Notes under the pieces: generated by a model
Told to the model about the DNA's origin: nothing
Database searches by the model: none
Seen by the model: only the letters and a program-made list of their open reading frames with translations
Part shown: piece by piece, positions 8,801-15,148 of the stretch
Layout of the letters: each line of letters begins with the position of its first letter
Position numbering within the stretch: position 1 is the stretch's first letter
Source of the DNA: Fumia sp045615345
Lineage (GTDB): Bacteria; Bacillota; Clostridia; Oscillospirales; Ruminococcaceae
Length of the DNA: 64,000 bases
Direction of reading: 5' to 3'
Assembly: GCA_045615345.1 (NCBI GenBank)
Contig: JAZLER010000009.1
Location: 1 to 64,000, forward strand
Translations under genes and position numbers: made by a program

Positions 8801-8933
8801 TTGTGTCGGGTGTCTGATAATATGTGTCGAAACTATCATCAAGCACAAATGATGCATCATGCCCTGAAGCTGACTTTCCTTTAATCTGGTCAGGTGTCAG
8901 CAAAATTTCCACAGATTCCGTATTCTTTTTCAT
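5823..8933 (-). CDS. GH89 alpha-N-acetylglucosaminidase with F5/8-like modules, cytoplasmic
   Basis: A 1036-aa homologue of human NAGLU and clostridial GH89, which release terminal alpha-GlcNAc from glycosaminoglycans or mucin O-glycans. The N-terminus (~1-150) looks like a discoidin/F5/8 carbohydrate-binding module. Residues ~200-330 are the NAGLU N-terminal domain, followed by the TIM barrel (YNVRYGFHVCAHSYTMAFW, WDWAAMCGINLMLHMVGQEE-like region). Glu469 (SADPFMEGG) and Glu586 (GMTSESLGR) fit the two catalytic glutamates by context and spacing. The ~110 C-terminal residues form a second F5/8-like module. There is no signal peptide, unlike secreted mucinases, so it probably acts on imported oligosaccharides. 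It is monocistronic. Confidence 0.92.
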   Translation of the reverse strand: MKKNTESVEILLTPDQIKGKSASGHDASFVLDDSFDTYYQTPDTSSNFDYMRFLDIDLKGLYEITDITLFMIDKGYNHYGIYASETGEFYNKIASKNDDNPPDMENGDHFTFKTPVEAGYLRINLSYNSTGMQGNLAKLRIFGRKIRDNENKQEGIHIQDFSESKWKEEWELFENDSTYAKKKTLCEMRNMVSRVLGEKYKESFDFAFITAEHDTYEIENGQDGKIIIRGTNGVSMASGLHYYLRYFCKVDYNPLFASNMRMPDTLPMVPEKIVKETLYNVRYGFHVCAHSYTMAFWEWDKYEACLDWAAMCGINLMLHMVGQEEILRRTLSQFGYSDDEVKEYIPAPTYYTWGCRNMSGFGGPLPDNWFADRVELGRKIHDRMQTLGIKPVLRGYYGAVPTSFADKNPDAKVMHQGEWCCFTRPDTLRVYVENGERNMYTEVADAFYNAQKEIYGDVTNYFSADPFMEGGRDNGIDQAKMFKTIQNKMIEHNPDSIWVLQKWSESINDTRLAGLSHKENMLIMDIMSEVKCNTDLTEKNELPWVWGLLHEFGGKLGMEANVPAVSKIPSVLKNNKYMTGLGMTSESLGRCPMIYEMLWDAAWTDEPIDPVKWGTEYLKRRYGSVNEKLSKAWSLLLQSVYSNESPDVAESLINARPTEYFTSTSSWGRGNITYDVKTLEKVFKIYIDNYEEFKDYDCYRYDMVDIARQVLCNSSIEFHKLMIDAYHSKNIQDFEVYSTHFLNLIQLQNDILSTNDHFRVGRWIESARNMMSARDDWTKDMFEWNARCQITTWAGKRAADDGGLRDYSYRCWAGITEDYYLKRWAMWVDSYKKALAENTEPSQFDWFIEEWKWANQKSDEGFSYPVKGDSHKDLLALCKQAYDLYTVTNLDRTEQKGKSSDVCNLLLGKELSTKNNISKEDLLLMTDGNTATGWTGTTADWPLTFEYDFGDKTAHTEEIRLSLKLLVASGIPVTYKAEAFFDGVWTTLKEDLSGNLPGQIIIPCSEKMQKFKLTMDSIDEKEKPELLEIELIGTLK

Positions 8934-8968
8934 AATTAAATCTCCGTTTCTTCGTTTTTCTTACGCAA

Positions 8969-8997
8969 ATTGTATCATATCAATATCCCGAATTCAA
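8969..8997 (-). promoter_or_regulatory. Promoter of GH89 gene
   Basis: On the - strand: TTGAAT (8992-8997), 17-nt spacer, TACAAT (8969-8974), 36 nt before the GH89 start. Confidence 0.72.
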
Positions 8998-9014
8998 TAA
9001 ATTTTAAAAATTGT

Positions 9015-9028
9015 GTGGATTTGTCCAC
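9015..9028. promoter_or_regulatory. Small palindrome upstream of the GH89 promoter
   Basis: GTGGA / TCCAC around a TTTG loop, 18 bp upstream of the GH89 -35 box. It could be a regulator site; no regulator gene is adjacent. Between it and 9079 I see only AT-rich sequence. Confidence 0.35.
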
Positions 9029-9078
9029 CTTTTGAAGAACTACATATTTTTGAAAAATTTGCATATCATAAAAATATA

Positions 9079-9107
9079 TTGACAAATTTTTTTCGGTTTG
9101 TTATAAT
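9079..9107 (+). promoter_or_regulatory. Sigma-A promoter of the aspS-gatC operon
   Basis: Consensus TTGACA (9079-9084), 17-nt spacer, TATAAT (9102-9107). Predicted transcription starts near 9114, giving a leader of about 230 nt. Confidence 0.88.
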
Positions 9108-9113
9108 ATCTTG

Positions 9114-9321
9114 TGGAGACTCGGCTTTTGTGGAAAGTCTGTCAGGGAGGATGCGTCACCGACTGAAAGCGCGTCTGAGATGAGTAGTAAGCTTTGGGAA
9201 CACTCCGGATGTTTTCAATTTAATATAAAAGTGGATGCTTTTAGCATCAATGCGGGTGGCACCGCGGGTAAAATGTTTACTCGTCCCGAGGAATATTAGT
9301 ATTCCTCGGGACTTTTATTTT
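9114..9321 (+). promoter_or_regulatory. T-box leader of the aspS-gatC operon (atypical stem I)
   Basis: The core GGGTGGCACCGCGGG lies within 9249-9268. It is preceded by a GATGC/GCATC hairpin and followed by the terminator stem GTCCCGAGGAATA (9283-9295) / TATTCCTCGGGAC (9300-9312) with a T tract. T-boxes raise downstream expression when the cognate tRNA is uncharged. Stem I is hard to draw. The best match to the specifier region is GAGTAGTA (9182-9189) facing GAACACTC (9198-9205), which would put an AAC (Asn) triplet at 9199-9201. This specifier is tentative, and the usual long apical part of stem I is not evident. The T-box call itself is secure. Confidence 0.88.
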
Positions 9322-9346
9322 TGTAATTTTTTCAGGAGGTTATGAT

Positions 9347-11419
9347 ATGTACAGAACTCTATTTTGTAACGATATCCGTGACGAACATATCGGCAAGACT
9401 GTAGAACTTGCAGGCTGGGTCGATGTTGTCCGTGACCACGGTGGCGTTATATTTGTTGACTTGCGTGACTACACAGGTGTGACACAGGTGGTTATCCACA
9501 ATGAGGAGCTTCTCAAAAATGTAAACCGCGAAACTGTTATCACTGTAAGCGGTGTGGTTAATAAGCGTGACCCCGATACAGTAAATGATAAAATTGAAAC
9601 TGGTAATGTTGAGCTTATTGCCGATTCTCTCAAGGTACTCGGCAAGAGCCAGAATATGCTCCCCTTTGAAGTAAGAGCATCAAGACAGAGCAAGGATGAA
9701 CTCCGTCTTAAATACCGTTATCTTGATCTCAGAAACCCCAAAAACCACGATAACTTGGTTATGCGTTCAAGGATTATCCGTCATCTTCGTAATAAAATGG
9801 AAGAAAAAGACTTCCTTGATATGCAGACCCCTATCCTTACTGCGTCTTCTCCCGAAGGTGCGCGTGACTTTTTGGTGCCCAGCCGTAAGCACCCCGGTAA
9901 GTTCTATGCTTTGCCTCAGGCACCTCAGCAGTTTAAACAGCTTTTGATGGTATCGGGATTTGACAGATATTTCCAGATTGCACCCTGTTTCCGTGATGAG
10001 GATGCCCGTGCTGACCGTTCCCCCGGTGAGTTTTATCAGCTTGACTTTGAGATGGCTTTTGCAACTCAGGAAGAAGTTTTAGATGTTTGTGAAGATGTAA
10101 TCTACGATACATTTAAAACTTTCTCCGATAAGAAAATTACTGAAAAACCTTTCAGACGCATTACCTATGCTGATGCTATGATGACTTACGGTTCGGATAA
10201 ACCCGACCTTCGTAACCCTCTTATCATCTGCGATTTGACTGATTTCTTCTCGGATGTAAACTTCCCTGCATTCAAGGGAAGACCCGTAAGAGGTATTGTT
10301 GCAAACTGTCAGGGTAAATCAAACAAATTCTTTGAAGATTCCCTTAAATTCGCGACATCTGCTGAAGTAGGGCTCGGTGGTCTTGGTTACATCACTCTTA
10401 AAGATGGCGTGTTTACAGGACCTATCGCTAAATTTTTGACAGACGACAAAAAGGCAGAAATCATCAAAATCACAGGTGTAAAGGAAGGCGAAACACTCTT
10501 CTTTATCTGTGATGATAAAAAAGGCGATACCGAGAAAAAAGCAGGCCACATCAGAACATGGCTTGCAAGAAAAGAACAGCTTGACCTTATAAAAGACGAT
10601 GCTTTCGAATTCTGTTTCGTAGTTGATTTCCCCATGTACGAAATTGACGAAGAAACAGGCGATACAATCTTTACTCATAACCCCTTCTCAATGCCTCAGG
10701 GCGGTATGGATGCACTCTTAAACAAAGAACCCACCGAGGTTCTGGCATACCAGTACGACCTTGTTTGTAATGGTATCGAGCTTGCTTCCGGTGCTGTTCG
10801 TAACCATGATATCGATGTTATGAAAAAAGCATTTGAGATTGCAGGATATGATGAAGCTGAACTTAAATCCCGTTTTAACGCACTTTATACTGCATTCCAG
10901 TATGGTGCTCCTCCTCATGCAGGTATGGCGCCCGGTGTTGACAGAATGGTAATGCTTCTTACAGACGAAGAAAAAATCTTAGAAGTTATTGCCTTCCCGT
11001 TAAATGGTAACGCTCAGGACTTGCTTTTGGGCGCTCCAAGCGAAGTTACAAATCAGCAGCTTGAAGATGTTCACCTTTTGGGTAACGGCAGTGCAATTGC
11101 AGGAAGAGCAACAGGAACTACCTCAAAACAGGCTTCCGGCAAACGCTCTACTTTCTCCAATGCACAGCAGTTAAATCAGATTGCTCTGACAGACGATGAA
11201 GAAGCAACTATGCAGAATATCTTCAAGGATATGGCAGACAGTGAGGCGCTTCTTAAAAATATTGATACAGAAAATGTTGAAGAAATGGTACATGTTATGC
11301 CTATGACAAATGTACTGCGTGAAGATGTAAGACGCCAGGATTTCTCAAGAGAATCTTTGCTCGAAGGTGCACCTGAACGCAGTGACGACAGCTGGCAGGT
11401 ACCCAGACTCGTTAAGTAA
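9347..11419 (+). CDS. aspS: Aspartyl-tRNA synthetase fused to GatC (AspRS-GatC)
   Basis: A 690-aa protein. Residues 1 to ~590 are a bacterial-type AspRS: OB-fold anticodon domain, class II core with motif 2 (FRDEDARADR), the bacterial GAD insertion and motif 3 (GMAPGVDRM). Residues ~608-690 (ALTDDEEATMQNIF to DDSWQVPRLVK) match GatC, the small scaffold subunit of the GatCAB tRNA amidotransferase, which is normally a separate ~95-aa protein. His31 in RDHGG is the residue associated with non-discriminating AspRS, which makes Asp-tRNA(Asn) for amidation. The reading frame is open with no sign of frameshift. The start has AGGAGG upstream. gatA and gatB follow at once. Both domain calls are firm; function as a covalent transamidosome is inferred. 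Confidence 0.93.
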   Translation: MYRTLFCNDIRDEHIGKTVELAGWVDVVRDHGGVIFVDLRDYTGVTQVVIHNEELLKNVNRETVITVSGVVNKRDPDTVNDKIETGNVELIADSLKVLGKSQNMLPFEVRASRQSKDELRLKYRYLDLRNPKNHDNLVMRSRIIRHLRNKMEEKDFLDMQTPILTASSPEGARDFLVPSRKHPGKFYALPQAPQQFKQLLMVSGFDRYFQIAPCFRDEDARADRSPGEFYQLDFEMAFATQEEVLDVCEDVIYDTFKTFSDKKITEKPFRRITYADAMMTYGSDKPDLRNPLIICDLTDFFSDVNFPAFKGRPVRGIVANCQGKSNKFFEDSLKFATSAEVGLGGLGYITLKDGVFTGPIAKFLTDDKKAEIIKITGVKEGETLFFICDDKKGDTEKKAGHIRTWLARKEQLDLIKDDAFEFCFVVDFPMYEIDEETGDTIFTHNPFSMPQGGMDALLNKEPTEVLAYQYDLVCNGIELASGAVRNHDIDVMKKAFEIAGYDEAELKSRFNALYTAFQYGAPPHAGMAPGVDRMVMLLTDEEKILEVIAFPLNGNAQDLLLGAPSEVTNQQLEDVHLLGNGSAIAGRATGTTSKQASGKRSTFSNAQQLNQIALTDDEEATMQNIFKDMADSEALLKNIDTENVEEMVHVMPMTNVLREDVRRQDFSRESLLEGAPERSDDSWQVPRLVK

Positions 11420-11434
11420 AGTGAGGTGTTGAAG

Positions 11435-12604
11435 ATGAAATATTATGCAGAAATAATTTCCGACAAAGGTAATATTGCAGTTGACGATACAATCCTTGTA
11501 AAGGGTTATAAAACTACTGCAGGTTCTTATATTCTTGATGGCTTTAAGCCTCTCTTCAGCGCTGAAGCAGTAACAAGACTTGAGGCAAAAGGCTATTCTG
11601 TTAAGGGTAAAACCCATGTTGGTGAGTTCGGACTCGATATGTTCGGTGAGTTTTCTTACTACGCAGACGGCGAAAAATGTGCAGGCGCAAAGGCTGTAGC
11701 AGATGGCGATGTCAAAGCAACACTCGGTGTTGATATGAACGGTGCTACAAGGCGTGCAGCAGCTTTGACCGGTGTAGATTTCTTAAAACCCACCTATGGT
11801 ACTGTTTCCCGTTATGGTGTTGTTTCCTGTGCGGCATCTGGTGAACAGCTCGGCGTTTATGCAAAAAATGCAAAAGAAGTCAAAGAAATTATGGATGTAA
11901 TCGCAGGACATGACGCAAAGGACGGAACATCCCTTAAAAACGAAACTTATGATTACAGCTTTTCGGATGTAAAAGGCAAAAAAGTCTGCATTGTAAAAGA
12001 ACTCCTTGATAAAGCAGACGATGATGTTAAGGCAAATGTTAAAGCGTTTGCCGATGTACTTAAAGCAAACGGTGTTGAAGTTGAGGAAATCTCTCTTGAT
12101 TTCTTTGATGTTGCAAATGTGGCTTGGCAGATTCTTATGACTGCTGAAACTTGTAACAATGTTTCCCGTTACGATGGCGTTAAATACGGACATCGTGCCG
12201 AGGAATACAGAAACATTGACGAGCTTTATATCAACTCAAGAACCGAAGGCTTTAACTTTCTCACAAAGGCTACTATCCTTTATGGTTCCGATGTTCTTTC
12301 CAAGAATCGTTATAAAGAATGTTATGATAAATCTTTGAGAGTACGCCGTGTAATTTCAGAAAAATTTGCAGGCGTTATGGAAAAATATGATGCAGTCCTC
12401 ACACCTGTAACTTCAAAAACAGCTTTCGAGGATTATGATATTAAAGATGCTTTCAAAAAAGTATTTGACGAAAGCGTATTTACAGCTGTTCCCAACCTTA
12501 TCGGTGCACCCGCACTTGTAACAAAAGGCGTTCAGCTTATCGGTAAAAACTTCAGCGAGGCTACACTTTTAAGCCTTGCAGACAGCGTTGAAAGGGGGAA
12601 CTAA
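11435..12604 (+). CDS. gatA: Degenerate GatA-like amidase subunit lacking the catalytic serines
   Basis: A 389-aa GatA homologue, about 100 aa shorter than usual. GatA normally hydrolyses glutamine with a Ser-cisSer-Lys triad and passes ammonia to GatB. The lysine motif survives as GKTH (Lys59) and the region LKPTYGTVSRYGVV is well kept. However, the segment where GGSSGGS should lie reads EKCAGAKAVADG, and the nucleophile motif DTGGS reads DMNGA (Ala104). Both catalytic serines are therefore lost, along with ~50 residues before them. The ATG at 11435 is used because GAGG lies 8 nt upstream. It sits between aspS-gatC and gatB and probably keeps only a structural role. It is not obviously a pseudogene: the frame is intact. 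Confidence 0.85.
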   Translation: MKYYAEIISDKGNIAVDDTILVKGYKTTAGSYILDGFKPLFSAEAVTRLEAKGYSVKGKTHVGEFGLDMFGEFSYYADGEKCAGAKAVADGDVKATLGVDMNGATRRAAALTGVDFLKPTYGTVSRYGVVSCAASGEQLGVYAKNAKEVKEIMDVIAGHDAKDGTSLKNETYDYSFSDVKGKKVCIVKELLDKADDDVKANVKAFADVLKANGVEVEEISLDFFDVANVAWQILMTAETCNNVSRYDGVKYGHRAEEYRNIDELYINSRTEGFNFLTKATILYGSDVLSKNRYKECYDKSLRVRRVISEKFAGVMEKYDAVLTPVTSKTAFEDYDIKDAFKKVFDESVFTAVPNLIGAPALVTKGVQLIGKNFSEATLLSLADSVERGN

Positions 12605-12607
12605 GAG

Positions 12608-14032
12608 ATGAAATATGAATTGGTTATTGGCCTTGAAACTCATGTAGAGCTTTCTACCGAATCAAAAATATTCTGTTCCTGTGGCGGTCATTCTGCTTCC
12701 AATGAGCCTAACGATTGTGTTTGTCCTGCTTGCAGCGGTATGCCCGGAATGCTCCCCGTAATGAACAAAAGAGTTGTAGAACTCGCAGTTACTGCAGGTC
12801 TTATGCTCAATTGTAACATCAACAGATACACAACTTTTGATAAGAAAAACTATTACTACCCCGATTTGCCCTGTGCTTACCAGATTACACAGCTTAATCA
12901 CCCGATTTGCACAGATGGTGTTGTTACCCTGAAAACTTCCAAAGGTAATCGTGATATCCGTATCAAACAGATTCATATGGAAGAAGACGCAGGTAAACTT
13001 GTTCACGGCGGTAAACATTCCTTTGTTGACTTCAACCGTACCAGTGTGCCTCTTATCGAAATTGTTACTCAGCCTGATTTCAGAAGTGCTGAGGAAGTAG
13101 TTACTTACCTAAATAAACTTAAGAATATGTTCCGTTCGGGTAACATTTCCGAATGTGAAGAAGGCGCTATGCGTTGTGATGTTAACATCTCTGTCCGTCC
13201 CGAAGGCAGTGAAGAATTCGGCGTGCGTACCGAAATCAAGAATATGAGCTCCTTTGAAGCTATCGAACGCGCAATAAACTATGAAGCTCAGCGCCATATG
13301 GATGCTCTTGAGTTTGAAACTGAGGAACTTGTTCAGGAAACAAGGCGTTTTGACGATGTTTCGGGCAAAACTTTTGCTATGCGTAACAAGGAAACCGAAG
13401 CGGATTATCGTTATTTCCCCGATGCGAACTTGATGCCCATTATCATTGATGATGAATGGCTTGAAGAAATCAAAGCTCAAAAACCTGTTGCAGTAGACGA
13501 AAAAGCTGAAGCCTACAGGGAAGCAGGTATCCCCGAAAAAGAAATCGGTGCTCTCATTCAGAGCCATAAGCTCAGTGCTTTGCTTGATGATGTTGTGGCT
13601 ATGGGTTGTAATCCTAAAGATGTTGCTATCTGGATTTTCACTGACTGTGCAGGTGTTCTCCGCAAAGATGGTCAGGCACTCTCCGACCTTTCTATCTCTG
13701 CCGAAAAGCTTGCAGCTATTATCAAAATGGTTGACAGCGGTGCTATTAACAGAAATGCAGGTAAGAAAATCCTCATTGCAGTTGTTGAAGATGATGTTGA
13801 CCCCGTTAAATACTGTAAGGAACAGGGGCTTGACAGAAAAGTTGATGCATCTGCAATCGGCGATATTATCGACAGAATTCTTTCCGAAAACGCTCAGGCT
13901 ATCGAAGACTTTAAAAATGGTAAAGTCAAAGCAAAACAGGCTTTGTTCGGCGCTTGTATGAAAGAACTTAAAGGTGCAGGTGACCCTGCAGTAATCAAAG
14001 AACTTCTTGATGAAAAATTAAGTAAATTTTAA
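12608..14032 (+). CDS. gatB: Asp-tRNA(Asn)/Glu-tRNA(Gln) amidotransferase subunit B
   Basis: A full-length (474 aa) GatB, the subunit that phosphorylates the side-chain carboxylate of the misacylated tRNA and adds ammonia. GLETHVEL at the N-terminus, the cysteine-rich loop FCSCGG...CVCPACSG, YYYPDLP and the HMEEDAGKL segment are all intact. The C-terminal ~150 residues are the GatB/YqeY tRNA-binding tail. It starts 3 nt after gatA, so translation is probably coupled. Unlike its GatA neighbour it shows no loss of key motifs, so the kinase/transamidase half of the enzyme looks active. Confidence 0.95.
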   Translation: MKYELVIGLETHVELSTESKIFCSCGGHSASNEPNDCVCPACSGMPGMLPVMNKRVVELAVTAGLMLNCNINRYTTFDKKNYYYPDLPCAYQITQLNHPICTDGVVTLKTSKGNRDIRIKQIHMEEDAGKLVHGGKHSFVDFNRTSVPLIEIVTQPDFRSAEEVVTYLNKLKNMFRSGNISECEEGAMRCDVNISVRPEGSEEFGVRTEIKNMSSFEAIERAINYEAQRHMDALEFETEELVQETRRFDDVSGKTFAMRNKETEADYRYFPDANLMPIIIDDEWLEEIKAQKPVAVDEKAEAYREAGIPEKEIGALIQSHKLSALLDDVVAMGCNPKDVAIWIFTDCAGVLRKDGQALSDLSISAEKLAAIIKMVDSGAINRNAGKKILIAVVEDDVDPVKYCKEQGLDRKVDASAIGDIIDRILSENAQAIEDFKNGKVKAKQALFGACMKELKGAGDPAVIKELLDEKLSKF

Positions 14033-14036
14033 ATTG

Positions 14037-14069
14037 TAGCGGGAGTATTATGTACTCCCGTTAACTTTT
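14037..14069 (+). terminator. Weak hairpin between gatB and the asparaginase-like gene
   Basis: GCGGGAGTA / TACTCCCGT stem with an interrupted T tract (TTAACTTTT). It may attenuate rather than end transcription, because the next gene starts 11 nt later and shows no separate promoter. Confidence 0.45.
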
Positions 14070-14079
14070 AGGTGAATTT

Positions 14080-15063
14080 ATGAAAAAGATATTGCTTGTT
14101 TTAGTTGGCGGTACTATATGTACAGCCTTAAACGAAAATGGAACTTTGTCGATAGACAAAAACTCCGGACTTTTACTGAAAGATAATTTTTTAAACTCTG
14201 ATTCTTTATATAAAAATGAGGTGGAGTTTACCCTGACTGAAAATCTTGGTATTTTAAGCGAGAATATGACTGTCCAAAAATGGAATCTTTTGCTTGATAC
14301 ATATAAAAAGTATATTGCAAAAGATAACTTTGACGGTGTGATTTTTGCCCATGGTACCGATACTTTGGCATATACCGCTTCGCTTTTCTCAATGCTTTTA
14401 AGTGGTGCTGAAATTCCTCATTTCTTTGTGTCAGCAAACGCAAGGCTTTCGTCACCCCGTTCTAACGGCAACGATAATTTCAAGGCGGCTGTTGAGTGTA
14501 TCTGTAAAGGGATAACCCCTAATGTCTATGTCACTTATAAAAATATATCCGATGAGAAAATGTATCTGCATTCAGCCTCCCGTATTGAACAATGCAAGAA
14601 CTATTCCGAGGATTTTTACAGCAATGGTATGACCGAACTTAATAGAATAAAAAATTTAAGTACATTACCAAAAGGTGATAAATTTATTCTGCCTGATAAA
14701 AAACTCGAAGACTGCGTTTTGAAAATCAATCCTTATGTTGGAATAAATTATAAAGCTTTTAATTACAGTAATTTCAAAGCGATACTTCACGGCACATATC
14801 ATTCGGGTACTGCGAATACCGCTGGGATTTCTATGTTGCTTAATGAAAGCAAGGGCGCTGATGTGTATTTATCACCTTCAACACTTGATGGCGAAATCTA
14901 TGAAACTGTTGCTGAGATTGCAGAACACAATATAAATTTTCTTTATGGTATGACAGAGGAAACTCTTTATGCAAAACTCCTTATTGCATATTCGTTTTTT
15001 GAAGACGAAAACGAAAGAAAAGAATTTGTAAAAAAAGAGCTGAATTTTGAGTATTTTAATTAA
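14080..15063 (+). CDS. L-asparaginase-like protein in the gat operon
   Basis: A 327-aa member of the bacterial asparaginase/glutaminase family (AnsA, and archaeal GatD share this fold). LVGGTICTA (Thr12) is the first catalytic motif and AHGTDTLAYTA (Thr93, Asp94) the second. In my alignment to E. coli AnsA (RGNRTTKA) the catalytic lysine position reads RIEQ (Gln171), so the second triad looks incomplete. The C-terminal domain (LHGTYHSGTAN) is present. AGGTG precedes the ATG. It follows gatB by 47 nt with only a weak hairpin between, so it is probably in the same transcript. It may hydrolyse asparagine, or supply ammonia to the neighbouring amidotransferase; neither is shown. Confidence 0.8.
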   Translation: MKKILLVLVGGTICTALNENGTLSIDKNSGLLLKDNFLNSDSLYKNEVEFTLTENLGILSENMTVQKWNLLLDTYKKYIAKDNFDGVIFAHGTDTLAYTASLFSMLLSGAEIPHFFVSANARLSSPRSNGNDNFKAAVECICKGITPNVYVTYKNISDEKMYLHSASRIEQCKNYSEDFYSNGMTELNRIKNLSTLPKGDKFILPDKKLEDCVLKINPYVGINYKAFNYSNFKAILHGTYHSGTANTAGISMLLNESKGADVYLSPSTLDGEIYETVAEIAEHNINFLYGMTEETLYAKLLIAYSFFEDENERKEFVKKELNFEYFN

Positions 15064-15099
15064 ATGACTGTCAAAATCGTGCATCTTTTTAAAAATATA

Positions 15100-15127
15100 T
15101 TGACTTTAATTTTAATTTCAATATAAT
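15100..15127 (+). promoter_or_regulatory. Promoter of the sialidase-fold gene pair
   Basis: TTGACT (15100-15105), 16-nt spacer, TATAAT (15122-15127), 21 nt before the start codon, so the untranslated leader is very short. Confidence 0.78.
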
Positions 15128-15148
15128 ATAAGGCAAGGAGGGGTAGAT

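Noticed and set aside
9111..9299. 62-codon ORF between the GH89 gene and aspS
   Set aside because: It lies entirely inside the T-box leader (core and terminator stem included) and has no ribosome binding site.
11435..12604. gatA as a frameshifted pseudogene
   Set aside because: The frame is open throughout, codon use matches the neighbours, and non-catalytic motifs are well kept, so selection appears to act on it.
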